This document shows positions 48,554-56,651 of a stretch of 64,000 nucleotides of DNA, one piece after another. Source of the DNA: Armatimonadota bacterium. GTDB taxonomy: Bacteria > Sysuimicrobiota > Sysuimicrobiia > Sysuimicrobiales > Humicultoraceae. The stretch covers positions 1-64,000 of the forward strand of contig JAVKIA010000003.1 in NCBI GenBank assembly GCA_031459715.1. The letters are read 5' to 3'. How positions within the stretch are numbered: position 1 is the stretch's first letter; the number at the start of each line of letters is the position of its first letter. A program made the position numbers and the translations under genes. The notes below the pieces were generated by a model. The model saw only the letters and a list, made by a program, of their open reading frames with translations. It was not told where the DNA came from and made no database searches.

Positions 48554-48906
48554 CGATACAGCCTGGACAGCGAGCGGTTGGGCGGTACTCCAACGGCTAC
48601 CTACTCCGGCAGGACGATGACGGGCCTGAACCTGGCCATGCCAGACATCCCACCTTACGGCGCACCAGGCGCCTGCCGTTTCGTTTCACCACGCGGCCTC
48701 GCGGTGCCGCGTCGCTCGCCACCCTGCCAAGAATCATAGTACCTGACGGAGGACGATTCCGCAGAACCTCCTAAAGGAGACGCCGGGTTCCGATACACCA
48801 GGCGCGGACCGGGGACGAGATCGCCCGGGGAGACTCTGGGGGGACGAGGTCCCCTGACGAGACTCTGGGGGTAGGAACGAGACCCCCGTTTGTGTAATCT
48901 CGCCTC
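48554..48906. other. Intergenic stretch without a recognisable gene, containing a 29-bp tandem repeat
   Basis: No supported gene was found in these 353 nt. At 48811-48868 two 29-bp units (sharing GGGGACGAG and AGACTCTGG blocks) stand in tandem, followed by a partial third. They lie just before the thioesterase gene. The segment next to the distal repeat may be old flanking sequence of the integration site. Confidence 0.6.
48811..48868. repeat. 29-bp tandem repeat, two copies
   Basis: Units start at 48811 and 48840. Both begin GGGGACGAG and end AGACTCTGG, with a more variable middle. A degenerate third unit (ACGAGACCCCC) ends about 25 nt before the thioesterase start. Function is unknown; it may be a regulator array or slippage. 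Confidence 0.6.
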
Positions 48907-49269
48907 GTGCCGTCCTATGCTCAGTCGCTGGGTCTGGAGGTCCTCTCGGTGGAAGAAGGGCGGGCTCACCTGCGCGCGGTCGTCCGGCCGGAGCACCTGA
49001 ACATCCACGGGACGGCACACGGCGGCTTCCTCTACAGCCTGGCAGATGAAGCCTTCGCCCTGGCCTCGAACAGTCGGGGCACCCCCGCCGTAGCCCTCAC
49101 CGCCTGCATGGCCTACTTCCGACCGGTGGTGGCCGGCGAGGTGCTCGAGGCAATAGCCGCGGAGGAATACCTGGGACGCCGCACGGCCACCTACCGAGTG
49201 GAAGTGCGGCGGGGCGACGAACTGGTCGCGCTCTTTACCGGGACCGTCCACCGAATGGCACAGGGATGA
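48907..49269 (+). CDS. PaaI-type hotdog-fold thioesterase
   Basis: A 120-residue protein starting at GTG. HLNIHGTAHGGFLYSLADEAFALA is the hotdog active-site region, in which an Asn/His...Gly-Gly and the acidic Asp/Glu of the helix are expected for acyl-CoA thioesterases of the PaaI group. AYFRPVVAGEVLEAIAAEEY and TGTVHRM complete the fold. It would hydrolyse an aryl- or acyl-CoA, likely as a tetramer in the cytosol. It is monocistronic. Confidence 0.85.
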   Translation: MPSYAQSLGLEVLSVEEGRAHLRAVVRPEHLNIHGTAHGGFLYSLADEAFALASNSRGTPAVALTACMAYFRPVVAGEVLEAIAAEEYLGRRTATYRVEVRRGDELVALFTGTVHRMAQG

Positions 49270-49413
49270 TGAGACCACTGGCAGGACACACCGCGTCCGT
49301 CAGCACCACCTGCATGGAGCCCCGAAGCTGTGCCGGGGCAACTTCCAGTAAGATTCTTTCAGAACTGGGGTGTAGAGAAAGGGGTAAGGCCGTGAGGCAA
49401 GAAGGCGCCAACC

Positions 49414-49542
49414 GTGTCAGTTCGGACACCATGCGCTGAGGCGCTTTCTGACCTCCTGAAGCTTGGCTTCAAGATTGTGGATGTCCAGCCGGAGGGTGGA
49501 GTGCTCTACACTCTGGTTGCGGACCTGAAGCTGTCAGACTGA
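49414..49542 (+). CDS. Possible small protein of 42 residues (uncertain)
   Basis: A GTG-initiated frame encodes ALSDLLKLGFKIVDVQPEGG and then VLYTLVADLKLSD. The alternation of hydrophobic and charged residues looks protein-like, but no family was recognised and no strong ribosome binding site is seen. The surrounding stretch from 49270 to 49697 has no other gene. It may be a remnant. Confidence 0.25.
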   Translation: MSVRTPCAEALSDLLKLGFKIVDVQPEGGVLYTLVADLKLSD

Positions 49543-49603
49543 CACCGGGGGACGCCGGGTCAGCACCTGTTCGCTTCCCCGGTCCGACGCCTGCCCTGAG
49601 AGG

Positions 49604-49619
49604 AGGAGCAGGTGCTCCT
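49604..49619. other. Perfect inverted repeat upstream of the RAM-domain gene
   Basis: AGGAGCA-GG-TGCTCCT lies about 80 nt before the Lrp/AsnC-type RAM gene. It could be an operator bound by a regulator or an RNA hairpin. The 5' arm resembles a ribosome binding site but no start follows at the right distance. Confidence 0.4.
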
Positions 49620-49697
49620 GGGGCCGAAAGCGATCTCTGGTCCTATCTTCCTGCGGGGATGTGGTCATAACAGCACAGTACGAAGGGAGGGGTCTGC

Positions 49698-49919
49698 ATG
49701 CGCGCCTATGTGCTTATGGGCACCCAGGGAGACGCTCGACAGGTGGTTGAGAAGATTCGGGCCTTGAAGGGGATCAAGGAGGCTGACGCGGTCTGGGGGC
49801 CCAACGACGTCATCGCGCTGGTAGAAGTGGACAGCATGCAGGAGCTATCAGATCTCGTAGCAGGGCACATCCGCGCCGTCGCAGGGGTTACCTCCACCGA
49901 CACTCGTATCGTTTTGTAG
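49698..49919 (+). CDS. Stand-alone Lrp/AsnC ligand-binding (RAM) domain protein
   Basis: A 73-residue protein with a gggaggggt site. AYVLMGTQGDARQVVEKIRALKGIKEADAVWGPNDVIALVEVDS and GVTSTDTRIVL correspond to the RAM domain alone, without the DNA-binding helix-turn-helix. Such proteins oligomerise and bind amino acids, and may modulate full-length Lrp relatives. It is convergent with the BMP importer operon. Confidence 0.88.
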   Translation: MRAYVLMGTQGDARQVVEKIRALKGIKEADAVWGPNDVIALVEVDSMQELSDLVAGHIRAVAGVTSTDTRIVL

Positions 49920-49997
49920 TCTTTCGTCCAGCCAACAGCCATCTGCGGGGCTGTGATCCTCTCGCTTAGTTGAGGGAGGTGAGTGGCCTGTAGATCT

Positions 49998-50933
49998 TTA
50001 CAGCAAAGCCCGTCGCTCGCGGTCGTAATTCTTCCCCAGGAAGGCCGGGACCTGGAGGCGGCGGAAGGTCGGCATCATCACTGCCATCGTGGCCAGGTAG
50101 GGGAGCATGAGGATGAGCTGATAGGGGATGCCCACACCGGTGACCTGGACGCGAAACGCCAGTACCTCGACCGCGGCAAAGAAGAGCGCCCCCAGGAAGA
50201 TCAGGTGCGGGCTCCACCCGCCGAAGAAGGTCAGGGCGATGGACAGCCAGCCCCGTCCCCGCACCATCCCTTCGGTGAAGGTCGCCGTGTAGACCATGGG
50301 CAGGTAGGCGCCGGCCAGCCCCATGAGCATGGCTCCGGTCACAGTGGTCAGGTAGCGGGTGAGGTTCACGTTCACTCCCAGGCTGTCCGCCGCCATGGGA
50401 TTCTCCCCAACCGCCCGCAGCGCCATCCCGGAACCAGAGGAGTACAGGAAGAGGTAAAGCGCCAGCGAGAGCAACACGGCTCCGTACACCAGCGCATTCT
50501 GCCTGAAGAGAACCACTCCCAGCAGGGGAATGCGGCTGAGTCCAGGTAGCGGGAGCTCCCGCAGGGTGGGAATCAGGGGAGGCGTGAGAGTGACGCCGAT
50601 GGCCAGCCGGTATAGCAGCGTGGAGAGCGCCATGCCGATGAAGAACAGAGCCAGCCCGGTGACGAACTGATCCATCTTCAGCGTAGTGGTGAAGTAAGCC
50701 AGAGCCAGTCCGAACAGCCCGCCCACGGCCATGGCCAGAAGCATCCCCTGGAGCAGGTTTCCGCCGGAGAGGTAGGCGCCGAGAAATCCCACTGAGGCCC
50801 CCACCAGCATGATCCCCTCCTGGGCCACATTGAACACCCCCGCCCGACCGGCCAGCATGGTCCCCTGGCCGGCCAGGACATACGGTACCAGCGTGAGCAT
50901 GACGAGCCGGGCGAAGGTGACGGCGGTCTCCAC
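49998..50933 (-). CDS. BMP-type ABC importer permease 2 (YufQ/NupQ-like)
   Basis: A 311-residue permease. LAGQGTMLAGRAGVFNVAQEGIMLVGAS and LRAVGENPMAADSLGVNVNLTRYLTTV are signatures of the nucleoside-type branch of the ribose/branched family. It starts at GTG 3 nt after the other permease gene. It forms a heterodimeric channel with that permease for a solute delivered by the BMP receptor. Confidence 0.9.
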   Translation of the reverse strand: METAVTFARLVMLTLVPYVLAGQGTMLAGRAGVFNVAQEGIMLVGASVGFLGAYLSGGNLLQGMLLAMAVGGLFGLALAYFTTTLKMDQFVTGLALFFIGMALSTLLYRLAIGVTLTPPLIPTLRELPLPGLSRIPLLGVVLFRQNALVYGAVLLSLALYLFLYSSGSGMALRAVGENPMAADSLGVNVNLTRYLTTVTGAMLMGLAGAYLPMVYTATFTEGMVRGRGWLSIALTFFGGWSPHLIFLGALFFAAVEVLAFRVQVTGVGIPYQLILMLPYLATMAVMMPTFRRLQVPAFLGKNYDRERRALL

Positions 50934-50936
50934 GAG

Positions 50937-51965
50937 CTACCTGCGGCGCACGACGTCCGAGAGCAGCACGAAGACCAGGATCAGCCCCTCAACGACGAAG
51001 ACCACTTCCCCGGGGATCAACATGGTGCGCTGCATGGCCCGTGCACCCACGTCCAGAACGGCGATGGCGAAAGCCACGAAAGGCACGGCAAGCACATTCC
51101 CCTTGGCGATGAGGCCGATGAGAATGCTCAACAGGAGGTAGTTCGACTGCAGCCCTTCGATCAATCTGTGGTGCACCCCCGCCACCTCGACGGCGCCCGC
51201 CAACCCGGCCAGCGCACCGCCCAGGACCAGCGAGAGGAGAAAGAGCCGTCGCACGGCAATGCCGTGGAGCAGAGCCGCCCGCGGGTTTGCGCCCACCGCC
51301 CGCAGCTCGTAGCCGGCGGCCGTGTGGTTGACGTAGACGTACGTGGCCGCTGCGACGCCCAGCGCCAGGAGGAGCCCGGCATGCAGGGGCGGGCTGGACA
51401 CCAGCAACGGCAGGTGGCCGCCGGCGCCGATGGAGACGCTGGTGGGGTGCCCGGCGGCAGGGTCCGGCCAGACCTCGGTGGTCACGTAGTCCAGCAGGCT
51501 AAAGGAGACGAAGTTCATCAGGACCGTGGTCAGGATCTCGTTGATCCCGAAGCGGTAGAGCAGCCAGGCGGGGACCCCGGCCCAGAGGGCGCCACCCACC
51601 ACTCCCGCCAGCAGCAGCGCGGGCAGTAGAGCCGCCCTCGGGAGAGCGGCCAGGGCGATGCCTACCGCCGCCGCACCGATGGCCCCGGCGATGAGTTGGC
51701 CTTCGCCACCGATGTTGAACTTCCACGCGGCCAGGGGGACTGTGAAGGCCATCGCCAGGAGGAGCAGGGGAACAAACTTGAGCAGGGTCTGGACGAAGCC
51801 ATTCGCAGTGCGGAACGAGGTCAAGAGGATCGTCCCGTACGCCCGCGGGACGTCAAACCCCATGACGGCCAGGAAGATCCCCGCGGCGGCGAACGCCACC
51901 CCCACGCTGACCACGTAGGGGACCACGCCACCGACCACGGCCAGGGGGCTACGGTGGGCCCTCAA
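50937..51965 (-). CDS. BMP-type ABC importer permease 1 (YufP/NupP-like)
   Basis: A 342-residue permease with about nine membrane segments (FTVPLAAWKFNIGGEGQLIAGAIGA and LRAVGANPRAALLHGIAVRR). A TTG codon at 51965 is the only start that preserves the full first membrane segment; GTG codons a few residues later are alternatives. It is 7 nt after the ATPase gene. Confidence 0.9.
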   Translation of the reverse strand: MRAHRSPLAVVGGVVPYVVSVGVAFAAAGIFLAVMGFDVPRAYGTILLTSFRTANGFVQTLLKFVPLLLLAMAFTVPLAAWKFNIGGEGQLIAGAIGAAAVGIALAALPRAALLPALLLAGVVGGALWAGVPAWLLYRFGINEILTTVLMNFVSFSLLDYVTTEVWPDPAAGHPTSVSIGAGGHLPLLVSSPPLHAGLLLALGVAAATYVYVNHTAAGYELRAVGANPRAALLHGIAVRRLFLLSLVLGGALAGLAGAVEVAGVHHRLIEGLQSNYLLLSILIGLIAKGNVLAVPFVAFAIAVLDVGARAMQRTMLIPGEVVFVVEGLILVFVLLSDVVRRR

Positions 51966-51972
51966 GGCGCGT

Positions 51973-53571
51973 TCATCCAGAGGTGGTCACCCCGCTCATC
52001 AGCCCCCCGATCTGGTAGCGGTCGAACTGGCTCCGATCCAGTGTTCCTACGATCCGTCCGCGGTACAGCACAACGATGCGGTCACAGAGGAGCAGCAGCT
52101 CGTCGAGGTCCTCGGAGAGCAGCAGGGTCGCCACGCCCTGCCGTCGCCGCTCCAGGAGCTTCCCGTATACGAACTCCGTGGAGGGGACGTCTAGCCCACG
52201 CGTGGGGTTGTGGGCGACCAGCAGGCGGCAGGGGTGGGCGAACGCCCGCGCCAGCATCAGCCGCTGGATGTTCCCTCCCGAGAGGTTGACCGCCACCTCC
52301 TCCGGGCCCGGGGTGCGGATCTGGTACTCCTGGATCAGCCGCCGGGCCGCCCCAACGGCGGCTCCCCAGTCCAGCCACCCGCCGCGGCTGTAGGGAGGGC
52401 GCCGGTGGAAGCCCAGGATGAGGTTGTGGACCACGCTGCCTCTGGGCAGGAATCCATCCTGCAGACGGTCCTCCGGAATGTAGGTCACCCCGCGCGCCAG
52501 CAGCCGCGCCGTCTCAGCTCCTGTAAGGTCCTCGCCATCGATCCACACCCGTCCGCCGGCGACCGGCCGTGCCCCCATCAGGCTCTCCACCAGCTCACGC
52601 TGTCCGTTCCCCGCCACCCCGGCGACGCCGAGGATCTCCCCCGCGCGCACCTCCAGGCTGCAGTCCTGCACCCGGGGCACCCCCTCCCGGCTGAACACGG
52701 AGAGGTGGTCCACGCGGAGAACCACATGGTCGGACGGGGGCGAGAGTTCCTCAACCTTCCTGCCCCTGAAGAGCAGGCTCTCCCGGACGTCCACCTCCTC
52801 TCCCACCATGGCTCGCACCAGCGCCTCCTCGGTGGCTTCCTCCCGCGGCATCGTGAGCACGGTTCGCCCGTGGCGCATCACCGAGATTCCGTCGCAGACG
52901 TTCAGCGCTTCCCGGATCTTGTGGGTGATGAAGACCACGCTGATGCCGTCCCGCACCATCGCCCGCAGGGAAGCGAATAGAGAGTCCACCTCCTGCGGAG
53001 TGAGGTTGGTGGTGGGCTCGTCCAGGATGAGGACGCTCACGTCCCGATACAGAGCCTTGAGGATCTCCACGCGCTGTCGGGTCCCAACGGGAAGCTCCGC
53101 CATGCGCGCCCGCGGGTCGACCGCCAGGCCGAAGCGTGCTGCCAGATCCCGGATGCGCGCCTCCGCAGTGGCCAGATCCAGGACCAGCCTGCCTCCTGCC
53201 GGTGTGCCCAGGACGATGTTTTGCGCCACGGTGAAGCTCTCCACCTGCAGGAAGTGCTGGTGGACCATCCCGATGCCGAAGCGGAGGGCGTCGCGAGGGG
53301 AGCGAATGTGCACTGGCCGGCCGTGCAGCAGGATCTCTCCGGCCTCCGCCCGGTAGAGGCCGTAGAGGATGTTCATCAACGTGGTCTTGCCGGCACCGTT
53401 GCCCCCCAGCAGGCCGTGGATTTCCCGCCCCCGCAGCGCCACCTCCGCCCCATCCAGGGCCAGGACCGGGCCGAAGGTCTTACGCACACCCCGCAGTTCC
53501 AGGATGGGCTGGCTCTCCACTGCGAGCACAGCCTCGTCGGCGACGGCCCCGGCAGGGGGACGTTCTGTCAT
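51973..53571 (-). CDS. BMP-type ABC importer ATPase with two nucleotide-binding domains (YufO/NupO-like)
   Basis: A 532-residue tandem ATPase. Domain 1 has Walker A GGNGAGKTT and DEPTTNLTP, with a PVGTRQR-type signature. Domain 2 has a degenerate Walker A (VAGVAGNGQRE) and the signature NLSGGNIQRLML, with HNPTRGLDV replacing DEPT. This asymmetry is normal for sugar/nucleoside importers of the RbsA/YufO type. It is 10 nt after the receptor gene. Confidence 0.93.
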   Translation of the reverse strand: MTERPPAGAVADEAVLAVESQPILELRGVRKTFGPVLALDGAEVALRGREIHGLLGGNGAGKTTLMNILYGLYRAEAGEILLHGRPVHIRSPRDALRFGIGMVHQHFLQVESFTVAQNIVLGTPAGGRLVLDLATAEARIRDLAARFGLAVDPRARMAELPVGTRQRVEILKALYRDVSVLILDEPTTNLTPQEVDSLFASLRAMVRDGISVVFITHKIREALNVCDGISVMRHGRTVLTMPREEATEEALVRAMVGEEVDVRESLLFRGRKVEELSPPSDHVVLRVDHLSVFSREGVPRVQDCSLEVRAGEILGVAGVAGNGQRELVESLMGARPVAGGRVWIDGEDLTGAETARLLARGVTYIPEDRLQDGFLPRGSVVHNLILGFHRRPPYSRGGWLDWGAAVGAARRLIQEYQIRTPGPEEVAVNLSGGNIQRLMLARAFAHPCRLLVAHNPTRGLDVPSTEFVYGKLLERRRQGVATLLLSEDLDELLLLCDRIVVLYRGRIVGTLDRSQFDRYQIGGLMSGVTTSG

Positions 53572-53581
53572 CTGGCCCGGG

Positions 53582-54589
53582 CTACCTGATGGGCGTGATG
53601 TCCTTCACCACCTTGATCTTGCCGGCGACCACGTCGGCCACGAGCTTACGCATGGCGGCGCTCACCGGCTCGGGGACGTTGCGCAGAGGGAACTGCAGCG
53701 CCACGCCGGTGTCGAAACCGAGCGGGTAGTAGCCGCTGGTCTCCCCGCGCCCGATTCGCCGCACGATGGCCCGCAGCGGCCCGGCGAAGTCGTAGAGCAC
53801 CGAGGTGACGTAGTGCTGCGGAGCGAACGACAGCTTGTCCGTGTACTTGGCCGTAACCCAGACCCGCCGTGGAGCCGCCTTCACCGCCTCGAAGATCCCC
53901 AGCATCCCCAGGTTTAGAGAGCCCATGATCACGTCCACGCCGTCGGCGATGAGGGCATCGGCCACCTGGCGCGCCTTGGCCGGGTCGTTGAAGTCGCCCA
54001 CCCAGACCATCTTCAGGTCCACCGGCTTGCGCTGGTCGCGCAGCGCCTGCCGGATGGCGTGGACCTCCGAGTACGAGAAGGGGAGGGTCAGCCCGCCCAC
54101 GTAGGCGATCTTTCCGCTCTGGGTGAGCATCGCCGCCAGAGCACCGATGGGGTAGAACCCGATGTGGAAGTTGCGGTCGATGAACCAGAGGTTGGGCTGC
54201 CGTTCCCGGAGAGGGGCGTCCCCCTCGCCGACGAAGGTCACGCCGCGGAATTCGTGGGCCAGCTTCTCCGTCTGCGAGATGAACTGGCCCCCGTGGGTCC
54301 AGATGATGTTGAACTTGAGGTCGACGTACTCCCGCATCACCCGCTCCACGTCCGGTACGGGGACGCTTTCGGAGTAGGCGGTTTCCACGCCCAGCTCGCT
54401 CTGCGCGGAGCGCAGCGCGACGAACCCCAGCGTGTTGTAGTCGGCGTCAGTGACGACCCCGGGGAAGATGGCGGCCAGGCGGAGCTTCGGCGCCGGAGCC
54501 GCCTGCAGCCCCCCGCCTGGCAGGAAAGCAGCCCAGATCATAACGGCTACCAGGAGCCCCGTGACCATGCCCTCGCGGCGCACGCCCAT
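53582..54589 (-). CDS. BMP-family periplasmic binding protein (Med/BmpA-like)
   Basis: A 335-residue receptor with an N-terminal signal (VTGLLVAVMIWAAFLPGGGL, cleavage near QAAPAP). LRLAAIFPGVVTDADYNTLGFVALRSA, FNIIWTHGGQFISQTEKLA and GGLTLPFSYSEVHAIRQAL match the BMP family (purine nucleoside or related ligands). It lacks the lipobox Cys typical of Bmp lipoproteins. It heads the four-gene importer operon. Confidence 0.88.
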   Translation of the reverse strand: MGVRREGMVTGLLVAVMIWAAFLPGGGLQAAPAPKLRLAAIFPGVVTDADYNTLGFVALRSAQSELGVETAYSESVPVPDVERVMREYVDLKFNIIWTHGGQFISQTEKLAHEFRGVTFVGEGDAPLRERQPNLWFIDRNFHIGFYPIGALAAMLTQSGKIAYVGGLTLPFSYSEVHAIRQALRDQRKPVDLKMVWVGDFNDPAKARQVADALIADGVDVIMGSLNLGMLGIFEAVKAAPRRVWVTAKYTDKLSFAPQHYVTSVLYDFAGPLRAIVRRIGRGETSGYYPLGFDTGVALQFPLRNVPEPVSAAMRKLVADVVAGKIKVVKDITPIR

Positions 54590-54744
54590 CCCTCTTCCCT
54601 CCCTTCTCTGCTGCCCTGGCCTCTTTCTGAGCTTCTCTCCCCAATGCCCTGTTCCTCCGTTGCTGGCCAGTCAGAACGCGCTGGCGGCGGCGTTCAGTGA
54701 TCCTTGCGACCGGAGGGAGGGTGGGTATAGCTTCGGCCCTGCGT

Positions 54745-55263
54745 TCACAGTGGCGGCCGCGGCCAGCCCAGCGTCTGCAGGGCCCAGCGGGTGGCAAACC
54801 CGATGACCAGCGGCAAGGGTAGCGAGAAGAGGACCCGGGTGAAGGTGAGGCGTGCACCCAGGAACGGCAGCTCCCAGAGCACGATGCGGTGGACACCCAT
54901 CAGAGACCACGCCGTGAGATAGGCGACGATGGGTGCCACACCGGCCCCCATGCTGTAGATACCGGCCACTACGGGGAACTGCAGGAAAGGACCGCCGGGG
55001 GTGATGGCGCCGGCCACAGAGGCGACCATGATCCCGCGGAATCCGGCGGCGTCGGACAGCCAGCGGGCGATGATCTCCCTGGGCAGGAGCACCTGCAGCA
55101 TCCCGGCAAAGGCAAAGGCAAAAAAGAGCCGGGGCGCTGTGGTCATGAACAGCTTCAGCCCCTCGCGGGAGCCATCCAGGCCTGCCTGCAGACCGGACCG
55201 CCAGGTCAGATAGACGAAGGCGGAGAGGCTGAGGGCAAGCATGACCAGCGTCGACGCATCCAT
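54745..55263 (-). CDS. Small YraQ/DUF318-like permease
   Basis: A 172-residue protein with about five membrane segments. FAFAGMLQVLLPREIIARWLSDAAGFRGIM and GAITPGGPFLQFPVVAGIY are the permease motif of DUF318 (YraQ), a family linked to transport of metals or organics. Typical members are nearly 300 residues, so this is about half-size and may dimerise. The start at 55263 has an aggagga site. It is the last gene of a long operon. Confidence 0.75.
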   Translation of the reverse strand: MDASTLVMLALSLSAFVYLTWRSGLQAGLDGSREGLKLFMTTAPRLFFAFAFAGMLQVLLPREIIARWLSDAAGFRGIMVASVAGAITPGGPFLQFPVVAGIYSMGAGVAPIVAYLTAWSLMGVHRIVLWELPFLGARLTFTRVLFSLPLPLVIGFATRWALQTLGWPRPPL

Positions 55264-55289
55264 TGTTCCTCCTCCTGCGGCCCTTCTGC

Positions 55290-56606
55290 TCATGCCAGCA
55301 GGCCAAGAATCCGCCGATACCGCGTGGTGTCCTCTTGCAGGAAGCTGTGGAAAGCCTCTCCGGTCAACAGAAGGGGAAACCAGCGAGCTTCCCGCAGCAT
55401 CCTCTGCCACGTACGGGTTTCAGTCAGCCGCCTGAATGCGTCCTGCCAGAACGCCACGGCTTCAGGCGCCATGGCCGGGGGACCGTAGAAGCCGCGCCAC
55501 ATGGGAAAGGTTACCTCCACGCCCTGCTCCGCAGCCGTAGGAATCCCCTTAAGCACCCCCGGCAACCGACGCTCAGCCAGCACGGCCAGCACGCGCACCT
55601 CGCCGCGCTCTGCGGCCCCAGCCACATCTGCCGCCCCGAACGCACCCGCCACCGCTTGGCCGGCGGCCAGCGCAGCCAGGGCGTCGGCAACGCTTCTCGC
55701 TCCTATATAGCGCACCTCTTGCGGAGGGATCCCCGCCGCAGCTCCAAGCACGGCCACCATTCCGTGATGCATTGCTTGCGGCCCGGAACCGCCTGTCACG
55801 GGGGTAGTCTGCGGTCGCTCCCCCAGGTTTGCGAGGAAGTCCCCCAGGGTATTGAACGGCGAGCCGGCAGGTACTGCAATGACGCCGTAGTCGGTGCTGA
55901 GGGCGGCGATAGGGGTGATGTCATCATAGGAGTAGCGGCTCCCCTTCATCAGGATCTGCATGGTCAGCCCGGGCGAAAAGGCCACCAGCCGGTGGTCGTC
56001 GCGGATCGGATCCGTGGCGGTCTCCTCGAAGACCTGCAGACCTCCCGGCCGCACCACAACGTTCACTTCCACGGGAAGCAGCCTCTCAGCGCGCAGGACT
56101 GCCGCGGTGCGCTCACAGGTCTCGTGCCATCCTCCCCCCGGGGCGGCGGAGATGAACTGCACCGGTTTCCACGGATAGGCTCCTTCCCGTCGCGCGGGAG
56201 CTGCGGCCTCTCCCGGGGCTCCGGCCGGGGCGGTGCGTCCCTCCACAAGATCTTCGGCAGCACGCACCGCCTTCATGCCGCAGTGGTAGGCCGGCATCCC
56301 GGCGAGCCAGAGGGTCAGCGCCACCGCGTCGTGGATCTCCTTTGGGGTAGCGCCGGCCTCGATGGCGATGCGCGCATGTCCTACCGGATCTTTCTTCAGG
56401 GCCGCCTCCACGGCGATGATTATGAGCTCGCGCACCTTCCAGGGGAGACTGCTCTCCGTGGTGGTCGCCCTGCGCAGGCGGAAGAAGCCCTCCAGTGCCC
56501 CGGGACTGTACCGCTCCAGCATCCGGACGCTGTCAGGCACCTGCCCTGCCATGTCCTGCTGGAAATAGTGGTAGATCTCCTGCCGCAGCTCGTCCGAAAT
56601 GTCCAT
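55290..56606 (-). CDS. Fusion of a carboxymuconolactone-decarboxylase-like domain with a TctC-type binding protein, no signal peptide
   Basis: A 438-residue chimera. Residues about 1-120 resemble carboxymuconolactone decarboxylase/AhpD (ESSLPWKVRELIIIAVEAALKKDPVGHARIAIEAGATPKEIHDAVALTLWLAG). The CxxC thiols of active AhpD are missing but the following His remains. Residues about 145-438 resemble TctC/Bug receptors (VQFISAAPGGGWHETCERTAAVL, VVVRPGGLQVFEE, MHHGMVAVLGAAAGIPP, FPMWRGFYGPPAMAPEAVAFW). Bug receptors are periplasmic, but no signal peptide is present, so this one should be cytosolic. The function is unknown. Confidence 0.82.
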   Translation of the reverse strand: MDISDELRQEIYHYFQQDMAGQVPDSVRMLERYSPGALEGFFRLRRATTTESSLPWKVRELIIIAVEAALKKDPVGHARIAIEAGATPKEIHDAVALTLWLAGMPAYHCGMKAVRAAEDLVEGRTAPAGAPGEAAAPARREGAYPWKPVQFISAAPGGGWHETCERTAAVLRAERLLPVEVNVVVRPGGLQVFEETATDPIRDDHRLVAFSPGLTMQILMKGSRYSYDDITPIAALSTDYGVIAVPAGSPFNTLGDFLANLGERPQTTPVTGGSGPQAMHHGMVAVLGAAAGIPPQEVRYIGARSVADALAALAAGQAVAGAFGAADVAGAAERGEVRVLAVLAERRLPGVLKGIPTAAEQGVEVTFPMWRGFYGPPAMAPEAVAFWQDAFRRLTETRTWQRMLREARWFPLLLTGEAFHSFLQEDTTRYRRILGLLA

Positions 56607-56651
56607 CGCTACCGTCTGCCTCCTCAGCCGGACAGCGGAGTGTCGGGGTAC

